A stretch of DNA of 53,181 bases, from positions 1 to 53,181 of the forward strand of contig JADHZB010001044.1 in the NCBI GenBank assembly GCA_015657535.1, written 5' to 3'. Below, piece after piece: positions 35,889-48,900 of the stretch (within the stretch, counting starts at the first letter, position 1; each line of letters starts with the position of its first letter). The position numbers and the translations under genes are program-made. The notes under the pieces are model-generated. The model ran no database searches, was not told where the DNA came from, and saw only the letters and a program-made list of their open reading frames with translations. The DNA comes from Nephromyces sp. MM_2019 (taxonomy: Eukaryota > Apicomplexa > Aconoidasida > Nephromycida).

Positions 35889-38800
35889 TCAGGAATATTT
35901 CCTTGCCAGCTGCTCTGAAAGTTTATAAAAATCCATGCTTTGCTGGTTGAGATGACTAGTTCTAGACGCTAGTCCTTGCAGCTTTTCCGCATTTTCCATT
36001 AGGCCTTGCTTCATTTTACTATGAACGTCTGTAAAAGAAGAGTCATTGCTACCTGTAACCTTTCTGTATGACGTTTTCTTAGAAAGTTCACTGTTGCTAG
36101 GGGAAAATTTCCAAGAAGTTTTCTGATTAGAGCTTGCAGCGATGCTTTCTGAACTGTTTCGATTCACTCTAGAAGCATCTTTCTCCTGGTTCTTCTGCAA
36201 AGAATTGTTTCCAGAACGGCTAATTTCTGTATTATACCCTGACGAGAAGAGCCTCCGCTCCTGTTCACAGAAGTCCACCATATCGTTCCCCGCTTGGCTG
36301 GCATATCTCTTTTCATCCTTGTCCCTTTGATTATACCTGTCCTTGATGTTATCATGAGCAAAGCGTAATGAAGGGGTAATGCGGGTAGTTACACGATTTT
36401 CCGTATTTCCTGATTTTTCTAGGTCCCCCTTATTCCTCTGCCTACCAGAGGATACAGCATCTCCGGCCTTCATCTTCCTATCGTACCGATTAGAAAGTTC
36501 TTCAGAGACTCTTAGACTGGCAGAAGATGCAGCTTTCGTGGTATAACTCGTTGGGAGTCCCTCATGACACACAAATAATACCCCCTTTTCATGCAGTACC
36601 TCGCGTAAACCGGTTTTCAAGCTTTCTGAGGAGCTGGAATGTATCGTCCGCGCGCTATTCTTTCGTCCTTCTAGCGAGAACATATCCTTCAGATAATCCT
36701 GCAGGCTCTTCGTGGGATTCGGGAGACTTACAGTTGGTTCAATACTATCAGATGGAGCATTCTCCATAGGTACCTCTTTATCACGTGTTTTAACTACTCC
36801 ATAGATCCATTTCGAAATGCTATTGCGATTTTTCTTCGTTTTTGCAAGTTGACGAGCTACTTCGTCACCCCTGCATGAAGCAGTTATTTGTGTAGCTATA
36901 TGCTGCTGTATATCAAGAATTTGGTTTTCGCTCATAGGGTATGAATTAATATTAATGTAACGAGATAATAGGGACTTTCGAACTTTAGATTTTAGGCACA
37001 TCCAAGGTCCGAAACAGTAGCTATTCTTATGAGAAAGATGATGGGGTGTAGCGGTGAGAAGGAAAATCTCTATTCTTAGTATCACCGCTGCATTATGTTG
37101 CGCTGGAGGTAATGTCTTAAGCAGTTGAAAATCCGGCGACGAATGAAACATTGATTTTTGATTACCTCCAAATGCATTCTCAGAGTTTGGACAATGAATG
37201 GATATTACTGCCATGCTATCCTCACAAAGCCTTGAGTGGTCAGAGATGGACACGTTCCGAAGATTTTTTAAAGATACATTTTTGGATGCGCTAGAAGAAG
37301 ATAAATATGATTTAGCGTTAGAATTAAGCTTATCTAAAGAATAGCTGCTGTCACCAATGTATATAGTAGAGAGACTGCGATATGAGTCTAGCGTTCTAGA
37401 GTATGTAATTGGCATCTGGAAAACGCTTACAGACGAGATTGAAAAATAGTATCCTTTAGTATCTGTGTAGGATAACAGGCATTTCATAAAAAAGCTATCC
37501 TCAAACAAAAGATTAATATATAAGGAGATTGCGCTGTTTGCAGAGGAATATGAGGTTAAGCTCGCAGCTATGATGGGAGTAGAGGGTGTATGTAAATGCT
37601 TTGTATTCACATTCAAAGACTGGCATAAAAATGCTTGGATCGGATGCCGCAGGTAGGTTGCTGCATGTTCGTCTAGTACTGAATGCAGCGGCCTCAATGA
37701 ATTTAGTGGATCACCTTCTTCTTCTGCAGCGTTCAGAATTGAAGCCTTATGAATCGCCCAGCTAGTCGCAGCTGAACAAGAGATGATCTGAACTGAGCTA
37801 GCTGAGACTAGTAAATAATTAATGGACTTGCTAGCTGTAGGTTTTGAGTGGTGGGCCTCATCAATTTTAGAGGAAGTATCTTTTGCGTGCGAAAAATACG
37901 GAGAAATACCATCTTCCTGATTTTTCGAGGTACCAAAAAACTGCTTTTGGATTACCCTCTTGAATACCGAAGCTATTTTTATCCCGGGCCACAAGGAGCT
38001 TTCTTCGGTCAAATCATTATATTGTTGCTTTTCTGCCCGCTCATGCATGGTTTGCACGTTGGAATTGGCGTTTTTCTGCTTGTATAGGGTAGGAAGCCTT
38101 TCAATCATTAAGCATTGGCGAAGACCACCTGCAACTAACTCTTCTATTGGTTTTTCAGCAGCTGACGGTGATACCGAGCTACGGATTTTATGCAAGTTTC
38201 CAGAAAGTTCAGAAGGCCACATACCATTGAAAAGGCTGTAAGACCGGGAATTTGATCGGAGAATCACGCCAGCTGTCAAATCAAGATAGTGTATGGAGCC
38301 ATCTGATAAGCACAAGACCGAGATTGCCTTGCACACAGTCATATCTTGTCTTTCCTCTTCCAAACGAATTAAACCTTGAAAAGGGCTGTCCTGCCTCTTT
38401 CCATCTGCTGCGGCCATCAAATTTTCTTCTGGGATATCTCTTGATAGTTGGGGTAATTTTGAAAATGCAAACACTCCATTCATGGGAAGCACGTTATTAA
38501 CATACAAATGATTTTTTACTTGAAAACTTGGGCATATAAGGCCACCATAAAAGTTCATGCAGTTTAGGTTGACTCTAAGTAAGGTGAGTAGTGAGGAAAG
38601 GTCTGTCAGGCTTATAATTCCCTGCATATCCGTGACTAGAAGCATTAATGTATAGCTAGCATTACTGCAGGCATGCGTTTTTTGGGGAGAATTAGCTGCA
38701 ACACTTCTAGGGTTTTTCTTGCATGAGCCAGTGGAATCTTCATCGTAACGTGAAGAAGTTTTATAGCTTTGGCTAAAATCAGTATCATTTTTGAAATTAC

Positions 38801-41800
38801 CACCAGTTTCTGCAGTGCCATTACTCGGTATTCTGGGGCCTTCAGAGTCATCTCCTTTCAAACTTGCAGGCTTTTTATTATAAACAGCATCAAAAACACA
38901 CTGAGAGCCTGCTAAATAGCGATTTCCAGGTGGTTCAGTGTCTGGTTTTGGCAGCCTATAAAGTTTAAGTTGAGAAATTTTATGAAATTTGTGTAACGTA
39001 TCGTTAAAAAAGTGCGGATAGAAACCATCTTCTAGCAAATCTCCATCAGGAAAATCAGAAAAATCACCTCCAGAGTAGTCATTGCTCGGTGAAGACTGAC
39101 TCAGTACTCTGCGGTGTGGCGCCTTCTCTGCATTATGAAAATTGCTAAGGTTGTCAGAAACCTTCGCTGAAAAGTTGGCAACCTGCTTTTCATCATTTTT
39201 CACAACCCCTTGGGCTTGAAAGCACATACCAGTCCCACCCCATACGAATATCACTACTTCTCCACTGTAGAAACCCACTCCAATCGCTCGCAAATCATCG
39301 GGAAGGCTGCCATTACTTTCCTGACTGCTAGCATCGCTCAGAAAGTTCGGTGAATTTGCAAAATCTCCCAAAGATCCCTCCAAAAACAGTTCTACATGAC
39401 GAACAGCTAGGTTTTCTACCTTTAGTCCAAGATTCTCCACACATTTATCGTTGAAAAAAGGTAGCTTCGCTCTCTTTGGAAGATGGCAGTTATCAATAAA
39501 TCCAGTCGGCTCTGGTTCCATAATTTCTGCCACTTCTTTACTGCTCTTCCTTTCTTCTTTCCCTATTAGATTAAAAATATTGAAAAGATCTAAGCAATGC
39601 AGTAAAACTAGCTGGTGGCCTTTTCTGTGACTCTGCAAATCCGAAGCACCAGGAAAAATAACAAGCCAAATCTTCACCTTCCCATCCCTATGGCCTGTTA
39701 CTACTAGTTGAGTGTTACCAGAGTCGCTGCCTGCATTGGCAGTTTCGGACAAATCTTCTTCATTAGACCCGTTTTCTGAGGTGAGCAAAAACTCACTTTC
39801 ACACTGACTAATTCTTATTAAGTCTCCAATGAAAGGGGTTTCAGTACGGCAAAACCATGATGGAAATAACCTCCACCACCAAGAGTTTGGAGGAGGGGGG
39901 AAATATGTTTTTTGATTGCAATTTCCCACCGATTGCAAAGATGGATTGTTTACGAGAATACGACTAGCCTCGATGGGGTAGTGTGAATTGCAAGCATCAG
40001 GTACAGATAACCAAGCATTGCGATTGAGGATTGAACTGGTTGATTCAAATGTCTCTAGCGCATTGGTAGCATCGCTAGGTAGCTGTTTAGGATAAGCTGG
40101 AGATCTCTCAAGAGTCGTAGCAAAGTCATTACAGAAAGAAGAAACTGCAAAATTTTCTTTCTCCCTCTTTATAAAGTCACACCCATAATTTCTAGCTGCA
40201 ATATCTTCTACAAAGGGTTGGCCGTAGCCATTTCTATAGACATTCTCTAGCGAGAATGCTTCCATCCATGCCTCAAGAACACGCCGCTTACGGCACGTAA
40301 ATAAAGCATCGATAAAGCTGTCAAAACTTACCTTCCACGAGTACTTTGAGAAGGAAAAAAAATAATGAGAATTTTCTCCTTCCAATGTTTCATCGTGAAG
40401 GCAATCAAGCTTCTCAAGTAGTCCATTGTTTTTTCTATTATAGACAGTATACGACGTCACTCCATGAAAACCCAGAGATTGCCAGTTCAGGATAAATGCA
40501 GGGGGAAGTAAAACGGGGTGAGTACCCGGGAGTTGGGCATAAAGGCGCTGCAAGCAAAAATCAAGGGCTTATCGTTTTTTCAGGAGAGAAATAGAGGATA
40601 TGAAGCTGATTTCGCAGTTAATGAAGAAGTTTGAGAAGGAGCTGAAATTGCGAATGATTCTAGGAATAAAAAATGACCAAGCATAGAGGCGAAGCTGCAG
40701 CTTCTAGAATAGAGCGAGAAACTAAGCTCTTATTACAATGAAAAGGCAGAGTAGAGTCGTCTCTGTCGGTGTTTGAAGAAGAAATTTGCGAATAAAAGTG
40801 ATGAAAATGCCAAAGTCACGAGCTACGACGTAAGAAGGATAGTCTGGCTTTCATACAAAATAAGCACAAGTCAGGGGAAATTAACAAGTATTACTAGATA
40901 TTTCCATGAAGCGATGGTGAAAAAAAGGTCTAGCATTCTGCTCATACACCCACCAAAACAATCCCCCCTTCATACACCCCCCCCCAATGATATAACCCCC
41001 AAAAATCACAATCCCCCACAATACATAACCCCCAAAAAATCATAAGGTATCCATGAATTGGTAGAAAATCAGGGAAAGTTTCCCTTCTAGCAAAAGGAAA
41101 AATCCAGCAGAAAATAAAAAAGCTAATCAGCAAGAATCCTTAGAAATAATGACAAGTTGAACTAGAAGCTGAAACTTTCAGAGATTGATATTCCAGTAAC
41201 TAGGCAATACAAAAAGATACGATGAACGGAAAGGAAATTGTCTAAAATTTAGGGTGAATAGAAGAAAATAGGGAATTCTTCAAATGTCACGATCAGTGAA
41301 CCATGCATTATATAGGTAATCTTTAGAGACCCCAGAGAAAAAAACCTTTTCCACACACAGGAAAGATTGGATATCACACATTAATGTATATCAAATAGCA
41401 GAGTGATGATATAAACCGCAAAAGCTTAGCAGCCCAAATTTTCTCCAAACCTTTATTAAACAAAGCAAAACTGAGCAATCATACCAACTTTATAACATGC
41501 CTACCATTCTTTCAGCGCTCTCTGCTTCAATATTCTTATGAAACCCAAAGGATGGGAAAGAAGACCTCTTGGAATGGCTCAAGGTGCTCCACATTTTTTG
41601 ATCAAAATCCAAACACAAACCTGCTATGAAGGGTTTATCAAAATGATCTTTACCAATCTCCCGAACACACAACAGCAGCAATGTCAGCGAGCTTTGTAGC
41701 TTGAGGCTCATTGCTTGCAGCCCAGCAAACAACTTCTTAGCATCATTTCCAGAATCACACTGGGCACCAAAAGGAGTTCCCAAACCCCAAATATCTGGCA

Positions 41801-43793
41801 CAACGCAACTGGAATTTTCACCCTCAAAATTCTGAGGAGCAGCTCTTGATGTGGGTAAGTCGTAGAAATCACTCAACTTCATCCTTTCACGCTGGCGAGA
41901 TAAGCAATCTGACTGAAAATCGCTTTGAATTTCTGTAGAAGAGGTGGACTTTTGGTAGTTCGTGCTGTCTCGTTTCACCGTGCAGGAAGGATGCACCAAC
42001 ACAGCTGCTGTACATAGCACATTTCCTCGATCATACTCGGATGGCCTTCCGTGCTCATCTAAGTTAACATAACTAGCTTCACCCCAGCTAGGTCCTGTGA
42101 ACCTCCACAAAGTATAGACTGCACCATTACTTTGGATTTTCCCAATACAGGTATCTCTCCTAGAGTCTCCTAAAGATGCTAGCCTACCAGGGTTTGCAGT
42201 AGCCCCAGTGAGAGCACTTTCAAAATAATCAGCGGAACTCAAGTTTTTAGCCTCAGATTTTCCCGTTGACTGTAGGAGTAGACTTTCGAGATTCCTCCTA
42301 GTTCCCGCATTGCTAGCTTCTTGGGGCTTCAGCAACACATATAATTCACCCTCTATGTTGCCGGAGACATCTTTCTCAAAGTCCTGGGAAGTCGTGGATG
42401 GCATTTGAATCTTCCACAGCAACAAAGAGACAGCTGCATCTCTCACTGCTGAGAATCTTCTAGTATTAGGTTGGTACAGAATAGCCTCGTTGCCGTACAG
42501 CAAGGGCAATTTTACAACTGCCAAAGGTGTCTTGCTCGTTCGCAAGTAAACAGCAGCATAAAGGGAGGAAGAATTATTTAACGATAAGTCATCATTGAGC
42601 AACAATATGGACACAAATCTTTCAGCGTCTTCGTTCCAGCACAGAGAATTTGGCAATAAGAGGTATCGGTCCCCACTGCGTGTTTGTCCTTTCAAAACGT
42701 TTGCTGTCTCTTGAGAGGCAAAAACTGTTCCCTGTGTGCTGTGTGTGTGTGGGTGTATTGGTGGGTTTGCGTGCGTTTTTAGAGGCAAATCACTCTCAAT
42801 ACGAGAGTTTGAGTTTCCTCTATAGCCTCCTTCCCCTTCATGAGGATATTCATACTCGAAATTGTTTTGTTTCCTTCTACCAGCTTTTCCAAACGACCAC
42901 AGTGTAATTCTACCTCCTTCTTTTCCGATTAGCAATAGACTTGGGTCTTCGGGGTGTGGGCATATTGCTGTTATGGCTCCATGCAGTGGAGTATCACCAC
43001 TTCGCTGACTATTTTCATCGCTTCCCTTGAATAAAAGAGTGCTAATAACCTCAAGCCTTTGAGAAAAGGCATCAAAAACGTAGAGAACACCATGAATATC
43101 TCCAATGTAGAACAGCCACCTGCTATCTGATGCAGGGTGGCCCCATGGCACTCCTGCTTCGCTTGGAGAGGGAGGATAGACTAAATCATTCTCCTTTAAA
43201 TACTGAGCAAATGAAAGGCTGCTATTTCCGGTAGTTAACAAATCAGGAAATGCAGCTCCATACTGCAAGGTGACTCTCTTAAGGCTAGATACCTTTGAAT
43301 CAAGCAGCAGCACTTTTATAGGATAAGGGCAGGCATCGTCACCCTGTTGCAGTACATTACCGCAAAGTGGCACTGAGGAAGAAAAGTCCCAGAGTTGCAG
43401 AACTTCTGCCTCGAAGTCTCTACCCTTGAATTTGTAGGCAATGACTGTGGATATTGACAATAGACGACCAGTTCCTGGAATGAATTCCAAGAATTTATGC
43501 GATAACGAAAATACGCCGCGCTCTTCTTCATCTTTTGCAGCTGGATCCCAACCAGACTCCACAGCTTCCAATAGCTGAAGTGATCTATGCGGAATAGAGA
43601 GCTCAAATTCTGGAGATATCAGTAGAATTTCACCATCGACCTGCGGTACCGCCAGCAAGCTGAGCACTGGATCGTACGCAACAGAAGCTGGGGGTTGCCG
43701 AAGTGATGAAAACAATGGCAGACACGAGCTCTGGCTTTGGGCTATAGTAGCAGCCTTGCCTCTATAATTTTTTAGCAGCATGGAACCCTCCAT
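35889..43793 (-). CDS. Giant tomosyn/Lgl-type WD-repeat protein with C-terminal R-SNARE-like segment
   Basis: Two exons, 43793-41505 and 40547-35889, joined in phase 0 by an ATG|GTAGGC donor and a TTGCTTGCAG acceptor. They encode about 2,315 residues, twice the usual tomosyn length. The second ORF has no ATG start at its beginning, so it must be spliced. Tomosyn, Lgl and Sro7 proteins carry two beta-propellers and regulate SNARE assembly in exocytosis. Propeller evidence: PPASVAYDPVLSLLAVPQVD at the N-terminus (family P-ALAFDP---LLAIGT-), AITAICPHPEDPSLLLIGKE followed by GGRITLWSF, and VVTGHRDGKVKIWLV. The end, LMENAEKLQGLASRTSHLNQ followed by DFYKLSEQLARKYS, aligns with the R-SNARE heptads of VAMP and tomosyn. 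Long Ser-rich inserts separate the blades. A CA-repeat near 42743-42776 is translated as a His/Pro/Thr stretch. Start chosen at ATG 43793, close before the first blade; an upstream acceptor is possible. VPS or other propeller proteins are less likely given the SNARE tail. Confidence 0.78.
40942..41040 (-). repeat. C-rich tract (G-run array on the transcribed sense of the tomosyn-like intron)
   Basis: Five runs of five or more C on the plus strand, one of about ten, spaced by 10 to 18 nt with ATACA/ATAAC spacers. On the minus strand, which is the pre-mRNA sense here, this is a G-run array within intron 1 (41504-40548). Confidence 0.85.
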
Positions 43794-45975
43794 TTGCTGC
43801 ACACAGAACGGCTGCGTACAACTGAAAGGGGGGATTTCTAGCTAGTTCTTGAAACAAATTTTTTAATTCACCGCTTCGGGGAAGATATCCTCATATTTAA
43901 TTTAAATATTGGCGAAGTGCCATCGGCGGAGTTTCAAGTTTGTAAGTCACGTGGAGAAGGTCCCAAATAACTAAGCAACTTTATGGTTTGGGTAGATGAT
44001 AATAGCGCATATATATGCATACGAACAATGGATGTAGCCCCCACCTCCTCAATCTCAGATGACGCATCCAGATGTGAAAGATGAGGAGATGATACTACTG
44101 AACATGCGCTTGTCTAAAAGGTAGCGAATATAGTGGGTATAGAATGAGTAAGTCCCAAAAAGCGCAATCACTTTGGCCTCATTACTTTTTCGATTTGAAA
44201 GGTAAAAAGTTCGATTCAAGCTGCGCTGAATGTATGCAGAGGAGAAGGTATTTTTTTTCAAGACTCACACAGCCGTGCCAAATAAAGTTCAAAAAGGGTG
44301 GCCATGACGCTGACTAATGTTGAAGATGAGTTTCAGCCCCACTTGTAGTGACTACTGCGAGGGGTTCAGCACCCTCTGAAAGCAATAGTGGAATTGTTTT
44401 CAAAATTATATAGAGAAAATAAAAGCATCAGCATCAGTTTTTATGGCAGTCCAGCAATATCTTGATGTTGGTAGCAGCGGTGAACTTCACTCTTGCATAT
44501 GTGTATTTTTCCGACTGAAATTAGGAAGGCTTACAACTTTTCGGCGGAAGTTCCGGTATTTCGAATCAGTATGCTACTTTAGGAATTTTAAAGATTTTAG
44601 CACTTTGAATCCTGTGAGTTTATCACGTAACCTTGGGATATCTTCTGTCCTTTCGCATCATATGCCACTTTAGTATCGCAGCATAATTTCGGGCTATTAC
44701 CAAGAAGTGGCAACTTTAAGTCCTCGGCAGTATTAATCTCCAGAAGCAGCTGAAATATTGTGCGGAAAAGCAGACTTTTTACCGCTTCTCAGGGGCCCGG
44801 AAAAGTACTGGAGAATTCTCCTATTTTTCTCTATTTCATGACAAGTCGCTGCTGGCGTGACTTTACTGCTGCGTCAAGCTGAAAGCTGGAGTTATAAACA
44901 GTAAGGAAGAGGTTGAGGAAAGAGAACATGTACTTACGAGGCAGCAGCGCTTTTATTCGCGCTTGCTGAGCTTCATGCACTTGCCGCGCAAGTTCAAATA
45001 TGAGCGCTCTCTTTGGCTAAAGCGCTAGAATTACCTCGTCCAAGAAAAATGTCCTCAGCTTGTCTATACGCATTTTCACGCTTCTATTTGTTGCTATCCA
45101 AAGGAGATAGCGCTAGAAATGGCTGACTACACACGCTACTGAGTTGTAGCCGCACTTATTTGCGTGAAATAAGCACAATCACATGAGGAGGAAGTGAGAC
45201 ACCTGATATAATATGATTGCTTGTGTTGGTGCTGCACTGAAGGCCCAACAAAACGCTTTTTGAAATGCGAAAAAATTCCTTGAAAAGTGATGAATATGAA
45301 TTGTGAAACATTGTAGAAGCTAATTGGAGGTGTCAACTTCAGGAAAGATTTGTTCTTTTCTTTGTTCTCTCTTTTTAAATTCCTTGCTTAAATAAAAGAT
45401 CTCCTTGTAAAGACCTGATATTTCACTCCGGTAACATATTTGATGTTTTTCCACTCCCAAGAAATACCTAACATTTCAATGACTTTCTGCAAAAACCTGA
45501 TGCCTTTATTACTCTAAGGAAATACCGAATGCTTTCGCTCACTCCCATTACTTCTCTAGGATTCAACTACGAGCATTATCGATACATCAAAAAACGTTTT
45601 ATGTGTAGAAGCAATTAATTGCTCTTCTCAGGATTTTCCCATCTTTTCTCATCCTTTTCACGATTTAGACCGCCACGCAATGCTTCCTTGATATACTTTA
45701 ATATTAATGCTCTCCTGGAACGAGTCTCCGACATTCTGTGTGTGTGTGGATGTTCATATGGCAATCTTCAAGATCCAAGTGTTTAGAGCGTCCTCTTCGT
45801 CATTTAGTTAGATTAAGATTCCAATCCTAGAATACACTATAATAGTGCTTCTGGTTTAGCGAATCATAAAGCCCGGATTGATGGCTAAGGGGGAAGCGAA
45901 TTGAACTGTTTCATAAAAATGTCTGTGTAGAGGGAAATCTACAAGAAGCGGTTTCTGTTCTTCGCATTCTTCACG
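43794..45975. other. Divergent intergenic region between tomosyn-like (-) and RAD23-like (+) genes
   Basis: About 2.2 kb that should hold both promoters. No TATA-like or other element can be assigned. ORFs here (44443-44673 +, 44055-44261 -, 45136-45336 -) lack motifs. Confidence 0.5.
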
Positions 45976-48900
45976 ATGCTTTTGCGAGTTTTTTACCTCG
46001 CTATAAGCTCAGAGCTGGTGTTAAACTTCAATGAAGAGGTTTCGACTGTAGCTGATGTAAAAGCAAAGATAAGCAGCAAGCTTTCGGGCCTAGAGGTTTC
46101 GTGCATGCGTTTACTGTATAATGGGTATGAGATAGGCAATCAGGAGATTTTGAAGGACCTGCCAGAGATCCAAGATGGCGCGAGATTTTTTCTTGTAAAG
46201 GTGCGTATTCGGTAGATTTATTGGTGTTTTTTCTGGCAGTATTTATTGCTTTGTAAATGATTTATCAAACCCTCAGCTAGCTCCCATACGGTTTGGTGAT
46301 TATTATAGTGAAGGAGATTTGCCGTTGAAGGAAGGGGGGGAGGGAGAAGAAAGAGAAGGAAATATGAAGAAGAAAAAGAAATAAAAGAAGATGAAAAAGT
46401 AGAAAAAGACAAAGAAGATGAAGTGAAAGAATAGGGTGAAGATGAAGAAATAGAAAAAGCATGAAGATGTGGAAGTAGAAAAGCGCTAAGCAGAAAAAGG
46501 AGGAAATAAATAGACTATAAAGATAAAGAGCTCACAAAACCAAGATATCTGAAGTAGATGATAAAGAGAGTGGAAATCAAGCAGCAGAAGACGTGTAATA
46601 TACTTGTGAAAATTAGCCTGCATGTATGCGCCTCCCTTGTCGTTAACCTATATAGAATAAACAAATTCTTTGCCATTTTCATAAAATCGATATATCTTGG
46701 AGATATAGGCATTAGAACTGCATGATCATATCATTACTCGCTTCTTTTTTCTTTTGCCAAAAATGTTGAATCTTCTACGAAAATAGTCGAGGTTTTTGTG
46801 AATCACTGAATATCAGGTTAAACATTCAAAGGAAGCTATTAATGCAGCTTTTGATGAGCTCAACAGGAAGGTAAAATTGTGAAATATATATGAAATCAAT
46901 GGGAAAAAAAGCAAAGATTTAAGTTAATTTGGTGTTATAAGCAGTGAAAACAAGAAAAAATGCTTAGTATAATGCTCTTTCGATCAATGCTTTTTCTCTT
47001 GCAAAAGGTGTGAATTATACTCTGAAAAGTATAGTTTACTTCAAGTTTTCACCGTTCTTCTTTCACTATAGCTAGCGACGAATGTGTGTGTGTAGCACAT
47101 TCTCGACTTCAATATATAATTCTTGTGAATTGAGGTTTTTTATAAGAATTCTAGTGAGAAAGAGAGTGTGCACATGTTGTATGGGCTTCTCTTTCGTTTT
47201 TGGTATGAACGCTATTCGCGCCTATGACTGTAATGTAGATTTTGAGAAAACGTGTGGTAGAGATGAGGGAGATGAATTTGAAAAGGATGAAAATGAAGAT
47301 CAAGGTGAAGATGGAAAAGCTGAAGAGAAGGGGAAAGAAAAAGATGAAGATGAGAAAGATAAAGAAAGATGAAAAGATAAAAATGCACGAAAGATGAAGA
47401 TGAAAAAAATTAATCTTTCAAAGCTCTATTTTGAGGAAAAATAGAAATCTTCATATACACAGTTGATTTGGTGCTGAGACGAAGAAGTTGCACTACAAAT
47501 CATATCTTCAAGGAAGAGCTTTCAAGAAGAGATGAAATTTTTGCCCTCAGGAGATAGCTTTGGTTGCTGAATTTTTCTCTTTAGCCTATTTGTGTGTGTG
47601 CTAGAAACTGACTTCAGGTTTTAACCTCTTGGTGATGTAATTATCTTTGAAGAATATTAGCAATGAGACTGCGAAACTGTATGAGGGTGTGTGAGTGTGT
47701 GCGAGCGTGTGCTAATGTAAGTGTATGTTTTCGTGTGCATTTCAGTCGCTGCTTGTGCTAATGTGATTGCGCGCGTGCTGTTGTGTGTGTGTGCTATTCT
47801 GCGTGGTCTTTCGGCTGAGAAAAAAAGACGCTCTACAATCAGAAGGGCATAGATAACCTCTGTCCTGCTCAAATTATAGGAAATTCATTACTCTTCCCTG
47901 TGTGTATGTGTGTGTGCTGCTTCATCATCAGGATGATGTGCAAGCCTATGATAATGATGTGAAGAGGATACTGCAGTCAATCTTATCTGATGGAAACTCA
48001 CGTGCTACTACAGCGAAGTTTATTGGAGGAGTAAGTGGTAGAAGATGGGTTTATGATAGCATATCTTAATTGGAGGCTTCAATCTACATTTCTGCTCATG
48101 GAAGTTGCTTTTTACTTGCTGTCTATGGATTTTTCTTTTTATCTTTGTGTGTATAGAGAAGATAAAGATTAATATGATGTATATACAGCATATTTTTAAT
48201 TTCATGATATGAATTATATGTGTGTGTATAGGGACGATCCAAAGTAATTTAGTGTATATATATCATGTAACACATATGATGATGTACAAAGTGCGTGTGC
48301 GGGTGTGTGTGTGTGTGTGTCTGTAGAAAAAATTCACAGTGATTTGGTGTATAAAAAGCGCTTGTTTTAGTAAAAATTCTGTTAGCTTTGCTTCCTTCAG
48401 CTTTTAGATAATAACAGCTCGAATTTGGCTGATAAACTTGAAGCGATTTCCATTCCTAAAAGTGCTGAATCTAAGGTATCTTTGAGTTCAAGGCGTATGA
48501 AGATGCAAAAACATAATTTAGTGAGAAATTGAAGATTTCACGAGATTCATAGTATAGTTGTTTTGATAAGGTTTCGTGATGAGAAGTAGGCGTGTGTGTC
48601 TGACGTTTTTAGTAGCGTATTTCAGACTTGCTTTGTAGTGTTTTAGTGTGTGCATTTTCAAGATGAATTAATATGTGTGTGTGAGTATCCATGTTTGTGT
48701 GCCTATTTTTGTGTGAGTATGCATATGTGTCTATGTGTGCGGATGGCTGTGTGCGTATGCGCTCTTTCATTCAATCTCTCTCCTAATGGGTTCCTAGTTG
48801 GTATCTCAATCTCTTTTTGTCTTTCTTTTAGTTTCCGTCTAGCACGTTCTCACACCGTCTCCCATCCTCTTTAACATCCCTCTCTCACTCTCTCGCACAC

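Noticed and set aside
44195..44225. tRNA T-loop-like GTTCGATTC
   Set aside because: No T-stem pairing, no A box and no acceptor stem at the proper distance.
47082..47372. Acidic Lys/Glu-rich protein in RAD23 intron 2
   Set aside because: Low-complexity purine repeat, no splice fit with exons 2 and 3, and no counterpart in RAD23 proteins.
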